The translations under genes were made by a program, and so were the position numbers. Under the pieces are notes generated by a model that was not told where the DNA came from, ran no database searches, and saw only the letters and a list, made by a program, of their open reading frames with translations. A stretch of 35,164 nucleotides of DNA, taken from positions 1 to 35,164 of the forward strand of contig JAFDHL010000006.1 of the NCBI GenBank assembly GCA_019308785.1. Direction: 5' to 3'. The DNA comes from Deltaproteobacteria bacterium. GTDB taxonomy: Bacteria > Desulfobacterota > DSM-4660 > Desulfatiglandales > Desulfatiglandaceae. This document shows, piece after piece, positions 1-8,132 of this stretch. Each line of letters begins with the position of its first letter. Position 1 is the stretch's first letter.

Positions 1-39
1 AACCATAATTATAATTTCAGGAAAAGAGGAGGATTTAAA

Positions 40-1284
40 ATGATAGGTTCATTATTTGCAGGCATATCCGGACTGAACGCCAATGCCCTCGCAATGACGG
101 TCATAGGGGACAATATTGCCAATGTCAACACCACTGCATTTAAGAGCACAAGGTCTTCATTTGCCAATGTCCTGAGTCAGTCTTTGCAGGGAGCTTTAGG
201 CAACGAGATTGGCAGGGGGGTTCAATTTTGGAGTACCAGCCCCGTATGGAGCCAGGGCTCCATGGAGAATACCAGCAACCCTACGGACATGGCTATTAAT
301 GGAAAAGGATTTTTCATAGTTAACGATGAGGGCGGATCGACTTACTACACAAGAGCCGGACAGTTTCATTTTGACAGGGAGGGATACTTGATAAACCCTG
401 ATGGCCTTTTTGTTCAGGGATATCAGGTAACAAGCGTAAATGATGACGGTACATTTACATTAGGAGGCATTGAAGATATATATGTTCCCGGAGAAAGCAC
501 TACCCCCCCTCACGCCAGCGAAGAATTTACCATTGATCTTAATCTCGATGCGGGTGCTGAAGTGAATGATGAGTATTCCACTTCAATAACGGTTTATGAT
601 TCTTTAGGCAATGCTATCGACGTCACGCTTACCTTTAATAATACAGGCGCCGGTCAATGGACAGTGGCGGCGTCAATCCCGGCATCTGTTGGTACCGGTG
701 CGACAATTGGCGGACAAGCCTCGATACCTGTTACATTCGACGGAGACGGAGAATTAACAGCGCCGGCGGCAAATGCGACAATATCCCTCGCCCTGACAAA
801 CGGGGCCGATACCCCACAGGATATCGTGTGGGATCTGTATGATGCCGTCGGTGCCAGCAGGGGTGATGTTACAGGCTATGCCTCCCCGTCCACCGTCGTC
901 TTTCAAACGCAGGATGGCTATCCTTCCGGCTATCTCCGGGGCGTTATGGTGGATGATAAGGGTATTATTACAGGCTCATATTCCAATGGGCAGCTTGTGC
1001 CCCTTTTCCAGATGGCTTTAGCCGATTTTCCAAGTTACTATGGTTTGGCCAAAATGGGCAACAACCTCTATTCGGAATCACTTGCCTCAGGACAGGCCAT
1101 GCCTGGAACACCGGGGAGTGGCAGGCTGGGGAATGTCAGTCCAAGCAGCCTGGAAATGTCAAACGTTGATCTGGCCTCGGAATTTGTCAAGATGATAACC
1201 ACGCAACGGGCCTTTCAGGCAAATTCCAGGGTTATTACTACCAGTGATGAAATACTGGCAGAGTTAATTAACATAAAACGATAA
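40..1284 (+). CDS. flgE: Flagellar hook protein FlgE
   Basis: Builds the flagellar hook, the flexible joint outside the cell between rod and filament. The 414-residue product has the N-terminal rod/hook signature (LFAGISGLNANALAM, then NIANVNTTAFKSTRSSFA near residue 30) and the matching C-terminal helix (VDLASEFVKMITTQRAF) that packs against it. The middle holds the variable surface domains with a Thr/Gly/Ala-rich stretch. Length is normal for FlgE. The ATG is preceded by a strong ribosome site (AGAGGAGG, about 8 bases upstream). It is the first gene in the window, so its promoter and probably flgD lie to the left. FlbD follows after about 150 bases of repeat, as in many flagellar operons. 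FlgE rather than FlgF or FlgG because of length and the large central insert. Confidence 0.95.
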   Translation: MIGSLFAGISGLNANALAMTVIGDNIANVNTTAFKSTRSSFANVLSQSLQGALGNEIGRGVQFWSTSPVWSQGSMENTSNPTDMAINGKGFFIVNDEGGSTYYTRAGQFHFDREGYLINPDGLFVQGYQVTSVNDDGTFTLGGIEDIYVPGESTTPPHASEEFTIDLNLDAGAEVNDEYSTSITVYDSLGNAIDVTLTFNNTGAGQWTVAASIPASVGTGATIGGQASIPVTFDGDGELTAPAANATISLALTNGADTPQDIVWDLYDAVGASRGDVTGYASPSTVVFQTQDGYPSGYLRGVMVDDKGIITGSYSNGQLVPLFQMALADFPSYYGLAKMGNNLYSESLASGQAMPGTPGSGRLGNVSPSSLEMSNVDLASEFVKMITTQRAFQANSRVITTSDEILAELINIKR

Positions 1285-1306
1285 GAAATGAGTTGAAACC
1301 TGGAGT

Positions 1307-1382
1307 GTAGGGGCGGGCTTTACGCCCGCCCACATCGGTTATCAAATTGTGTTTTTCGGGCGGGGTTAAACCCCGCCCCTAC
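1307..1382. repeat. Palindromic intergenic repeat, GTAGGGGCGGG family
   Basis: A 76-base unit begins with GTAGGGGCGGG and ends with its exact reverse complement CCCGCCCCTAC. Each end also forms its own small hairpin (GGGCGGGC-TTTAC-GCCCGCCC at 1311-1331 and GGGCGGGG-TTAAA-CCCCGCCC at 1358-1378). It fills the flgE-flbD gap and could attenuate read-through. It looks like a dispersed REP or MITE-type element rather than a dedicated terminator, since no T-run follows. Confidence 0.8.
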
Positions 1383-1436
1383 GAAAGCAATGAACAGTGC
1401 GGTATAACCCATAACGCGCAGGAAGGAGGTGCTGAA

Positions 1437-1733
1437 ATGATTGAGGTGACTCGTTTAGACAACTCAAAGATATTGGTCAATGTGGAGATGATACAATCCT
1501 TGCAGGCGACACCTGACACAGTCATTACCTTTACAACCAACGGGAAGATGATCGTTAAGGAGCCTGTGGATGAAGTCTCCAAAAGAATTTTGAGATATCA
1601 GCGTTCAATGCATACCGGTGTCCCTTACATTCTCCGTGAACATAATCGAGCTCATTCCCCATATTCCACTAATACTAAACAGGAAGACGTCAAAGGGATT
1701 AAGGTCCACAATATAAAACTGACGGACAAATGA
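1437..1733 (+). CDS. flbD: Flagellar FlbD family protein
   Basis: A 98-residue protein of the small FlbD family found beside flgE and motA in many flagellar operons. It is not the NtrC-like Caulobacter FlbD. The N-terminus MIEVTRLDNSKILVN and the segment VITFTTNGKMIVKEPVDEV are typical of the family. I take the ATG at 1437 because AGGAAGGAGG lies just upstream; the frame is open further upstream but that part is translated repeat. The last 30 or so residues (SPYSTNTKQEDVKGIKV) extend beyond the usual core of about 70 residues. Biochemical role is poorly defined in the family. Confidence 0.88.
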   Translation: MIEVTRLDNSKILVNVEMIQSLQATPDTVITFTTNGKMIVKEPVDEVSKRILRYQRSMHTGVPYILREHNRAHSPYSTNTKQEDVKGIKVHNIKLTDK

Positions 1734-1863
1734 TGCTTGATGCTGCCTGCCCGCCGCCCGCCTGCCGTACTGCGGGCAGGTACTGCCCCTTTCCATAATA
1801 ATCCTGCCTGTATTCCCTGACCAAATGTCCGGTTCTGTTTTCTGTCTTATCATCATGGAAAAC

Positions 1864-1898
1864 GTCAAAAACTTGACAATCGTCAATAGAAATTGACG
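1864..1898. other. Two tandem short palindromes
   Basis: GTCAA-AAAC-TTGAC (1864-1877) is followed after three bases by CGTCAAT-AGAA-ATTGACG (1881-1898). The two share the GTCAA/TTGAC core. They could be a paired operator or a small stem-loop at the end of the flbD transcript. No neighbouring regulator gene helps decide. Confidence 0.35.
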
Positions 1899-2095
1899 TG
1901 GATATTCGAAAAAACCTGAAAATGCACAGCGAGCGCCATTCGGCCCGAGCTCATGGCCGAGGGCATTCCCCGTAGCGACTCGACTGAGGCCTTCGAGTGA
2001 ACCTCAGCCGAACTCCTCGCCGAAGTCTTGCTGCAGGGAGCTTTAATACGATGTATAAATCCACGTCCTTTGAGACTATGTCACAATCCCTGCCG

Positions 2096-2195
2096 GTCAT
2101 TGCGAGAGACCAAAGGGAGCGCGGCAATCCCCTTAATTTCGACGTCTTACGAAATTGCTTCGTCGTCACGCCCTGGCGTGACTCCTCGCAATGAC
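2096..2195. repeat. GTCATTGCGAG...CTCGCAATGAC inverted-repeat element
   Basis: A 100-base unit bounded by an exact 11-base inverted repeat (2096-2106 and 2185-2195), with inner pairing between GGCAATCC and the AAATTGCTTCG region. This is a common dispersed, MITE-like intergenic repeat pattern in many bacteria. A partial relative (CATTGCGAGGCTGACGAAGG) occurs near 20983-21020. Confidence 0.75.
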
Positions 2196-2376
2196 ATTAC
2201 GACACAGCCTCTTTGGGCGTTGTCATGTGTAATTGGCTATGCCGGCCCCGAATGGGTTTGGCCAAGGGCCTACTTAATCGCAATTTGAAATTGCAGGGGT
2301 GACATCCAATCGTTTCATAACATCCAAAAGGTATCTGCTTAATAAACCGGGGTAAGCGCCTTTGCATATCAAACTA

Positions 2377-2510
2377 CTGGATTCCCGCTTTCGTCCACCC
2401 TCCATAGCATTGCGGGGGAGGGGCGGGAATGACAGGCCTGGCTGCCGCGCTTCGCTTGGCGCAGGCAGGCACTTATCCCACTCCGTCATTCCCGCGTAGG
2501 CGGGAATCCA
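2377..2510. repeat. ATTCCCGC-family repeat, two halves
   Basis: A right-half unit (CTGGATTCCCGC ... GGGCGGGAATGAC, 2377-2433) is followed by a left-half unit (GTCATTCCCGCG-TAGGCGGGAATCCA, 2485-2510). The same halves recur at 20917-20986, 23211-23334, 30235-30347, 31585-31658, 31967-32012 and 35088-35137, making this the dominant repeat family of the window. Confidence 0.85.
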
Positions 2511-2612
2511 TGAGCTATACCCCTAAATATTGAGATGATACAGATAGAGCATATTTAAAGAATTCGCAGGGCTTTGGTTATTCAGTTGCTTAAAACGTCA
2601 CTGGCACTGGAT

Positions 2613-2629
2613 TTGGCACAATACTTGCT
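2613..2629 (+). promoter_or_regulatory. Sigma-54 promoter of the motA operon
   Basis: TTGGCACAATACTTGCT matches the sigma-54 consensus TGGCAC-N5-TTGC exactly, with the correct 10 bases between the GG and GC elements. It lies about 110 bases before the motA start and after the repeat-filled gap, so it probably drives motA through the export genes. Flagellar middle genes in this group are commonly sigma-54 dependent. Confidence 0.8.
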
Positions 2630-2737
2630 CAATTACCATTGCACAAAGCAAAGAAAATAAGATTAAAGCAGCTTTTAGTCCAAGGATCGTTTCACCTGGT
2701 CCTTTGAACCAAATCCATTGAGCAGAGGAGGTTGTCT

Positions 2738-3511
2738 GTGGATATCACTACGTTTGTTGGTATCCTTGTTGCGGGGGGATTAGTAATCAGTTCAATTCTG
2801 ATGGGTGGTTCGGGAGGTTGGTTTGTCAATTATCCTTCTCTCATGATTGTTATCGGAGGAACGATGGGGGCAACATTCGTCAGTTATCCCCTTTCCGAGG
2901 TGATGGGTGTATTTAGAATAGTAAAAAATGTCTTTTTGCACCGGTCCGAGTCTCCTAACAAGCTCATTGCCATAATAATTGATTTTGCCAAAAAAGCAAG
3001 GCGGGAAGGAATCCTCTCCTTTGAGTCTCAACTGAAAGATATCGAAGATCCATTCCTGGTTAAAGGGTTACAACTGGCCATAGATGGAATGGAATCAAAT
3101 TCAATAGAGGAGATCCTGCGAACGGAGATTAGATTTATTGAAGAACGGCACAGATTAGGCTCCGAGATATTCGGCACCATGGGAACATTTTCCCCTGCAA
3201 TGGGAATGCTGGGTACCATTATTGGCCTGGTGCAGATGTTGATGCAGATGGATGATCCCAGTTCAATCGGAGGACCAATGGCAGTGGCCCTTCTGACGAC
3301 ATTTTATGGTGTGCTTATGGCCAATCTCATTTTTCTACCTATTTCCGGGAAACTCAAAACCCGAAGCAAGGAGGAGATTTTAATAAAACAGATGGTCCTG
3401 GAGGGGATTCTATCAATCCAGTCCGGAGACAACCATCGTATTGTAGAACAAAAGCTCAAGGCCTTTCTTTCACCGAATGCCCGTGAATCCGGGGAAGAGA
3501 AAAAAAAATAA
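2738..3511 (+). CDS. motA: Flagellar motor stator protein MotA
   Basis: Inner-membrane stator subunit that, with MotB, converts ion flow into torque on FliG. 257 residues with four membrane segments: two near the N-terminus (FVGILVAGGLVISSILMGG and the YPSLMIVIGGTMGATFVSY region), a long cytoplasmic loop with REGILSFE, and two near residues 145-205 (TFSPAMGMLGTIIGLV and AVALLTTFYGVLMANLIF). The conserved Pro in GTFSPAMG and the charged cytoplasmic loop are present. I choose GTG at 2738 because AGAGGAGG ends six bases upstream; the TTG at 2732 would leave no spacing. The ion used (H+ or Na+) cannot be read from sequence with confidence. Confidence 0.93.
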   Translation: MDITTFVGILVAGGLVISSILMGGSGGWFVNYPSLMIVIGGTMGATFVSYPLSEVMGVFRIVKNVFLHRSESPNKLIAIIIDFAKKARREGILSFESQLKDIEDPFLVKGLQLAIDGMESNSIEEILRTEIRFIEERHRLGSEIFGTMGTFSPAMGMLGTIIGLVQMLMQMDDPSSIGGPMAVALLTTFYGVLMANLIFLPISGKLKTRSKEEILIKQMVLEGILSIQSGDNHRIVEQKLKAFLSPNARESGEEKKK

Positions 3512-3520
3512 GAATACATT

Positions 3521-4285
3521 ATGTGTCAACTGCATAAAATATCTTTATTTCTTAGAAGCCAAATCCTGAAAGGCAGGACAGGTACTTCTGAGGATGGGGG
3601 CTGGGCAATAACATATACCGGCTTTATTCTCATCCTTCTATGCTTTTTCATTATGTTAACCTCATTTGCTTCTTTTGAGGAAGGAAAAATTGTCAGGTTT
3701 GTGAGGTCCTTTACTAATGCTCTTTGCATACTGCCGGGGGGCCTCAAATTTGAGTCCGGGAAGGATATATTGGATGATTCTTCCGATATCGTTGATAAAA
3801 ACAGTGAAATTGCTGGCTTCTCCGAAGATCTCACGGCGCTTGCAAATAAACTCGGACTGAAAAGAGACATACAGGTTTCTGTTTTTCAGAAGGGTCTGGT
3901 GGTGCGTTTTTCCGATACTGTCATGTTTGATCTCGGTGCAGCAGAGATATCACCGGAAGCGATTCCGTTGCTGGAGAAGATTGGTTCCTTTATCTCCGGA
4001 AAGCCTTATCCAATCCGTATTGAGGGGCATACGGATAATCTTCCTATCCATAATGAAAGGTTCCCTTCGAACTGGGAGCTGTCAACCGCAAGGGCTGTTA
4101 ATGTCCTGAGATATTTTATAGAAGAGGAAAAAGTCTCACAGCAGAGATTATCCGCGGTAGGATTCGGTGAATTTCAGCCCATTTTTCCCAATGATAGTCC
4201 TGGGCACCGGGCAAAGAACCGGAGAGTGGAGATCATTATTGGCGAAAGGGAGCATGTGAAGCTGCCGGAGGAGATGGGAAAGTGA
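3521..4285 (+). CDS. MotB-like OmpA-domain protein lacking the stator aspartate
   Basis: 254 residues with the MotB layout: a single N-terminal membrane helix (about residues 28-50, WAITYTGFILILLCFF), a linker, and a C-terminal OmpA-type peptidoglycan-binding domain (IEGHTDNLPIH near residue 165, then FPSNWELSTARAVNV). Aligned with the next gene, the motor motif W-x-I-T-F-N-D becomes W-A-I-T-Y-T-G, so the proton-binding Asp is Gly34. In the MotB family that Asp is essential for ion flow, so this protein probably cannot power rotation alone. The C-terminal domains of the two paralogues are strongly alike, pointing to tandem duplication. It sits 9 bases after motA and overlaps the true motB by 4. 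Possible roles: regulatory or structural stator partner, or a heterodimer subunit. No strong ribosome site precedes the ATG. Confidence 0.85.
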   Translation: MCQLHKISLFLRSQILKGRTGTSEDGGWAITYTGFILILLCFFIMLTSFASFEEGKIVRFVRSFTNALCILPGGLKFESGKDILDDSSDIVDKNSEIAGFSEDLTALANKLGLKRDIQVSVFQKGLVVRFSDTVMFDLGAAEISPEAIPLLEKIGSFISGKPYPIRIEGHTDNLPIHNERFPSNWELSTARAVNVLRYFIEEEKVSQQRLSAVGFGEFQPIFPNDSPGHRAKNRRVEIIIGEREHVKLPEEMGK

Positions 4286-5016
4286 GAAAAATGGAGATAA
4301 AAAGCGCCGAACAGGCGGTTGAAGAAGACGCAAAGTGGCTCATAACTTTTAATGACCTGATGACTCTCCTCATGGTCTTCTTTGTCCTTCTATTCTCGAT
4401 GAGTAGCCTGGATGTTAAAAAGTTGAAAACTTTTCAGTTTGCCCTCCAGAGCGCTCTTGGGATCTTAGAAGAGGGACAAAATATGGGAGTTGGGGTGACA
4501 GAACCAAGTCCGATTCCGGAGACGTCGAATCAGGAGGAAGTGGTTTTAGAAGAGGGAGAAGAAGTAACAACGACAGAGGAGGAAATCAAAGACTCCATAA
4601 AAGCCCTCGATTCTGAGCCGGAGATTGGGGTCTCTTACACAAAAGAAGGGGTGGTAATCACGCTTGAAAATACCATTCTTTTTGAATCTGCAATAGCTGA
4701 TATCAATCCAAGAGCTTTTGCTGTTTTGGATAAGATAGCTAAAATAATCAAAAAGACTTCGAAGCCTATTCGGATTGAAGGGCATACTGATGATGATCCT
4801 ATCCATACCGAAACGTTTCCCTCGAACTGGGAACTGTCAACTGCACGGGCTGTAAACGTCGTAAAATACTTTGTTGAGGCAGGAAAGATACCCTCCCAAA
4901 GACTTTCAGCAGTGGGTTATGGAGAAGCAAAGCCTCTTTTCCCCAACGATACGCCTGAACACAAGGCCGGGAACCGGAGGGTAGAGATTGTATTGATGAT
5001 GGAGGAGGAAAGATAA
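4282..5016 (+). CDS. motB: Flagellar motor stator protein MotB
   Basis: 244-residue stator subunit anchored to peptidoglycan. The N-terminus has the MotB plug and helix motif WLITFNDLMTLLMVFF with the critical Asp at residue 25, followed by an acidic linker (residues about 75-105, many Glu) and an OmpA/MotB domain (IEGHTDDDPIHTETFPSNWE near residue 165, then GNRRVEIVL). The GTG start overlaps the upstream stop by four bases and has GGAGGAG eight bases upstream. An in-frame ATG three codons later is the alternative. It is the only one of the two MotB-like proteins here with the ion-binding Asp, so I treat it as the working MotB. Confidence 0.93.
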   Translation: MRKMEIKSAEQAVEEDAKWLITFNDLMTLLMVFFVLLFSMSSLDVKKLKTFQFALQSALGILEEGQNMGVGVTEPSPIPETSNQEEVVLEEGEEVTTTEEEIKDSIKALDSEPEIGVSYTKEGVVITLENTILFESAIADINPRAFAVLDKIAKIIKKTSKPIRIEGHTDDDPIHTETFPSNWELSTARAVNVVKYFVEAGKIPSQRLSAVGYGEAKPLFPNDTPEHKAGNRRVEIVLMMEEER

Positions 5017-5017
5017 T

Positions 5018-5494
5018 ATGTCAAAAACAATGCTTATTATAGTTATCATCATTTCTTTTTTATTTTTGGGTATTATGGGCACCGGTTTGTTTGTCATGTG
5101 GAATAAGTTGTCCTCTCTTGATCGGGTAGTAAATCCCGTGAGTGAAGAAGAATCAGAGGATGCAAATAAAGAGGAAGAGGATCAAGACGTGATAGGTCCT
5201 ACATATGCCCTGGATACATTTATAGTCAATCTTGCCGACGAAGGTGGTAAACGGTACTTAAGAGTTACGATGAATCTTGAGTTGAAAGATACGGCAGTCA
5301 GTAAAGAACTGGAAAAACGACTCCCCCAGATAAGAAATGCCGTTTTGATGCTGCTCCCTACTAAAAGACATGAAGATATCAGGAATATCGAAGGGAAAAT
5401 CGGTCTGCGGGACGAAATAATAACCAGGCTGAATGGCCTCTTTAAGGAAGAAAGTATAACCAACCTCTATTTCACGGAATTCGTGGTCCAGTAA
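5018..5494 (+). CDS. fliL: Flagellar basal-body-associated protein FliL
   Basis: 158-residue single-pass inner-membrane protein near the stators, thought to stabilise or tune them. An N-terminal membrane helix (about residues 4-28, rich in Ile, Val and Phe) is followed by an acidic linker (EEESEDANKEEEDQD) and the periplasmic FliL domain (TYALDTFIVNLADEGGKRYL, then RLPQIRNAVLMLL). The family ending YFTEFVVQ is intact. It begins one base after the motB stop with GGAGGAGG upstream. Its place between motB and fliM is the standard order. Confidence 0.93.
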   Translation: MSKTMLIIVIIISFLFLGIMGTGLFVMWNKLSSLDRVVNPVSEEESEDANKEEEDQDVIGPTYALDTFIVNLADEGGKRYLRVTMNLELKDTAVSKELEKRLPQIRNAVLMLLPTKRHEDIRNIEGKIGLRDEIITRLNGLFKEESITNLYFTEFVVQ

Positions 5495-5507
5495 AGGTGA
5501 ATAGTTT

Positions 5508-6473
5508 ATGTCCGAGCAGATCCTGTCTCAAGAAGAAATAGATGCCCTTCTTTCTTCCGTGGATAAGGGAGAGGTTGATCTGGAGGTAGATAAAGACGAA
5601 GAACCTCAGATTGAATCCTACGACCTCACTTCCCAGAGCATAATGTTGCGTGACCAGTTTTATGCTCTTGAAGAAGTGTACGACAAACTTGGGAATTTAA
5701 TGCAGATGTCATTTTCTTCCTCTCTCCAGAAGACTATTGAGGCAGAGCTTGTTTCAACGGAAATGATTAAGTTCGGAGAATTTCGACAAGCCTTTTCAAA
5801 TCCCACAGGTTTCAGCATATTCAGTATGGAACCCCTCATTGGATCAGGACTGTTGGCAATAGAACCGAACCTTACATTTTCTTTGATTGATTGCATGTTC
5901 GGAGGGGATGGAAAATCTCCGGCCCAGGTGAGAGAATTCACGCTCATTGAACTGAGGCTGATAAGGAATCTTTTCGTTGATGTGCTGAAGAGCTTAGAGG
6001 AGGCCTGGAGCCTCGTCTACCCAGTAAAAACTTCCTTGAAAAAGATCGAGACAAAACCGGAATTCATCCACATATTTGCTCCCAATGAGTTAGTGATAGT
6101 CGTTGCATTTTCTGTGAAAGGAGATGAATTCGTGGGAAATATTCACCTGTGTATCTCCTACCTTATGCTGGAACCCATCAAGGACAGACTCTCTTCCAGA
6201 TACCTGACGGATCCGGAACTGGAAAATTCATGGAATTCTCAACTCCAGGAACTAATGAGGGAAATACAGGTCAAAATAACCGCAGAGTTGGGCAGAACCC
6301 TTAACAGCACTGTCCGTGATTTAATAAACCTCCAAACAGGAGATATTATAAAGCTTACTACAGGTCCTCAAGATCCTGTAACGGTAATGGTTCAGAAGGT
6401 TCCCAAATACCAGGGTCTTTCGGGAGTTGTAAAGGGTAGCCAGGCAGTCCAGATAACAACATTAATTCGTTGA
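5508..6473 (+). CDS. fliM: Flagellar motor switch protein FliM
   Basis: 321-residue C-ring component that binds phosphorylated CheY and sets rotation direction. The N-terminal CheY-binding peptide LSQEEIDALL (residues 6-15) is present, followed by the middle CheC-like domain (about 45-225, with NPTGFSIFSMEPL and FSLIDCMFGGDG) and a C-terminal FliN-like SpoA domain (about 240-315, ITAELGRTLNSTVRDLINLQ). ATG is preceded by AAAGGTG. The intact CheY-binding peptide ties this motor to the CheY encoded in this window. Confidence 0.95.
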   Translation: MSEQILSQEEIDALLSSVDKGEVDLEVDKDEEPQIESYDLTSQSIMLRDQFYALEEVYDKLGNLMQMSFSSSLQKTIEAELVSTEMIKFGEFRQAFSNPTGFSIFSMEPLIGSGLLAIEPNLTFSLIDCMFGGDGKSPAQVREFTLIELRLIRNLFVDVLKSLEEAWSLVYPVKTSLKKIETKPEFIHIFAPNELVIVVAFSVKGDEFVGNIHLCISYLMLEPIKDRLSSRYLTDPELENSWNSQLQELMREIQVKITAELGRTLNSTVRDLINLQTGDIIKLTTGPQDPVTVMVQKVPKYQGLSGVVKGSQAVQITTLIR

Positions 6474-6493
6474 CATGGAGGTGTAAAAAAACC

Positions 6494-6964
6494 ATGGCTG
6501 CAGCCGATGAAAACAGGGGAAAGGTTGATTCAAATATCGCCGACAACAATATGGAAGAGTTGAAAAAGCCATCTTATCGGAATGGTCCGTCTGGTGAAGC
6601 AAAACCTGATAAGTCACAGGAGACATCCGAAATTGACAGACAAGATACACCAAATAAGACGAATGATTCTTTGACCCAGAGCAACGCATCTGCATCCCAG
6701 CCACCGGCTGATATAGAATTCATCCTTGATATCCCATTAGAGATAACCGCCGAACTTGGCCGGACTGAAATACGGATAAATGAACTGCTCAAGCTTGGTC
6801 AGGGATCGGTTATCGAGTTTTCAAAGCTTGCTGGAGAGACCTTAGATGTACTTGCCAATCAAAAGTTAATTGCCAGGGGAGAGGTAGTGGTTGTGAACGA
6901 AAAATATGGTATTCGCCTTACCGAGATTGCACCTCCTATTGAAAGAATTGAGAGGCTGAGATGA
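6494..6964 (+). CDS. fliN: Flagellar motor switch protein FliN
   Basis: 156-residue C-ring protein. Residues 1 to about 75 are a polar, low-complexity extension rich in Ser, Asp, Gln and Asn. The C-terminal 80 residues are the SpoA/FliN domain (LDIPLEITAELGRTEIRINE, then LGQGSVIEFSKLAGETLDV, then VVNEKYGIRLTEI). I choose ATG at 6494, preceded by GGAGG 12 bases upstream; an in-frame TTG overlapping the fliM stop is less likely. The next gene overlaps it by four bases (ATGA), indicating translational coupling. Confidence 0.93.
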   Translation: MAAADENRGKVDSNIADNNMEELKKPSYRNGPSGEAKPDKSQETSEIDRQDTPNKTNDSLTQSNASASQPPADIEFILDIPLEITAELGRTEIRINELLKLGQGSVIEFSKLAGETLDVLANQKLIARGEVVVVNEKYGIRLTEIAPPIERIERLR

Positions 6965-7341
6965 ATTATCATCCTGATTTAATTTCAACGGCCCTGAAGA
7001 TGTTAGCTGCCCTGGCTGTAATCTTAGGTGGATTGTTGTTCGTATTCTATTTTTCGAAGAGGATTTTTAAGAGAGATGTTGGAGGATCAAAGGAAAAACT
7101 GATCAGGGTATTGGCAAACAGTTATATTGGAGTCAAAAAAAACATTTCACTTGTTGAAGTGGCGGGGATTGTTCTGGTCTTGGGGGTTACGAATGACAAT
7201 ATTTCCCTCCTCACCAAAATAGAGAAAAAAGAGATACTGGATAAATTCAAGAGATTAGAAGGGGAAAAAACATCTCCTTCATTTTCGGATCAATTACATG
7301 AATTATCATCGAGATTCAGAAGGCACAGGAATGAAGGATAA
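6961..7341 (+). CDS. fliO: Flagellar export protein FliO
   Basis: 126 residues with one N-terminal membrane helix (about residues 12-32, MLAALAVILGGLLFVFYFSK) followed by the FliO cytoplasmic domain (ANSYIGVKKNISLVEVAGIVLVLGV). FliO helps assemble the FliP-FliR core of the flagellar export gate. It is short and poorly conserved, so the call leans on the pattern and on the fliN-fliO-fliP order. The start overlaps the fliN stop by four bases and the end overlaps fliP. Confidence 0.88.
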   Translation: MNYHPDLISTALKMLAALAVILGGLLFVFYFSKRIFKRDVGGSKEKLIRVLANSYIGVKKNISLVEVAGIVLVLGVTNDNISLLTKIEKKEILDKFKRLEGEKTSPSFSDQLHELSSRFRRHRNEG

Positions 7342-8128
7342 ATGTGAAGGTCGGAAGTCTAAGCTTTCAAAACTGCTTATCATTGTACCGGTATTGCTTA
7401 TGGCCTCCATTCTCTTTACTTCTCATCTTTGCTGTGGCGCTACTCCGCCCGTCTCTGCACCCTACTTAACTATCGGCCTGGATAATGCAAAAGATCCGGG
7501 AGCAGTGTCCGTTGTTCTTCAGATTTTCGTCTTATTGACTGTTCTTTCCCTGGCCCCGGCAATTCTTATCATGCTGACCTCATTTACAAGGATTGCGATT
7601 GTGCTTTCACTTCTTCGTCAGGCCATGGGGACCCATAACATGCCCCCTAACCAGATTGTTTTTGGAATGGCACTGTTTCTCACATTTTTCATTATGACGC
7701 CGGTTTGGCAAGAGGTCAATGAACAGGCCCTTCAACCATATCTGGAAAAGAAGATAACACAAGAACAGGCATTGGAAAATGCCTCCGGGCCTATAAGAAA
7801 ATTTATGTTTAAACAGACAAGAGAAAAGGACCTGGCTTTGTTCGTTGATATCGCAGATATCAAGAAACCCGGGAATATCGATGAAATACCCACTTCCGTA
7901 CTAATCCCGTCCTTCATGATTAGTGAATTGAAAACCGCATTCCAGATCGGGTTTTTGCTTTACGTGCCATTTTTAATTCTTGATATGGTCGTGGCGAGCG
8001 TTCTTCTTTCCATGGGTATGATGATGTTGCCACCGATAATGGTTTCTTTACCATTTAAATTGATGTTATTTGTCCTTGTTGATGGATGGTATTTGATTGT
8101 GGGTTCCCTGGTAAAGGGTTTTGGGTAA
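7331..8128 (+). CDS. fliP: Flagellar export gate protein FliP
   Basis: 265 residues. A cleavable signal peptide (basic start, then LLIIVPVLLMASILFTS, ending near GATPPVSA) precedes the FliP core: VVLQIFVLLTVLSLAPAILI, the signature MLTSFTRIAIVLSLLRQAMG, a periplasmic loop, and IPSFMISELKTAFQIGFLLY with two further helices. Forms the pentameric entrance channel with FliQ and FliR. I prefer the ATG at 7331 (11-base overlap with fliO) because it gives a normal signal peptide; an in-frame ATG at 7298 would add 11 residues. Confidence 0.94.
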   Translation: MKDKCEGRKSKLSKLLIIVPVLLMASILFTSHLCCGATPPVSAPYLTIGLDNAKDPGAVSVVLQIFVLLTVLSLAPAILIMLTSFTRIAIVLSLLRQAMGTHNMPPNQIVFGMALFLTFFIMTPVWQEVNEQALQPYLEKKITQEQALENASGPIRKFMFKQTREKDLALFVDIADIKKPGNIDEIPTSVLIPSFMISELKTAFQIGFLLYVPFLILDMVVASVLLSMGMMMLPPIMVSLPFKLMLFVLVDGWYLIVGSLVKGFG

Positions 8129-8132
8129 TAAG

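Larger units (their letters stand above)
1734..2600. repeat. Repeat-filled gap between flbD and motA
   Basis: About 870 bases with no credible gene. In order: a CCTGCCCG/CGGGCAGG hairpin (about 1746-1781); two short adjacent palindromes (1864-1898); a CG-rich stretch with GCCGAGG motifs (about 1930-2040); an element bounded by GTCATTGCGAG and CTCGCAATGAC (2096-2195); and halves of the ATTCCCGC family (2377-2433 and 2485-2510). In-frame translations through this stretch look like repeat-derived peptides with no recognisable domain, so I call none of them. Confidence 0.75.

Noticed and set aside
1997-2489. Several short open frames on both strands between flbD and motA
   Set aside because: They read through dispersed repeats and give peptides such as translated ATTCCCGC units; no domain or start signal supports them.
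2732-2740. TTG at 2732 as the motA start
   Set aside because: It abuts the AGAGGAGG ribosome site with no spacing; GTG at 2738 has correct spacing.
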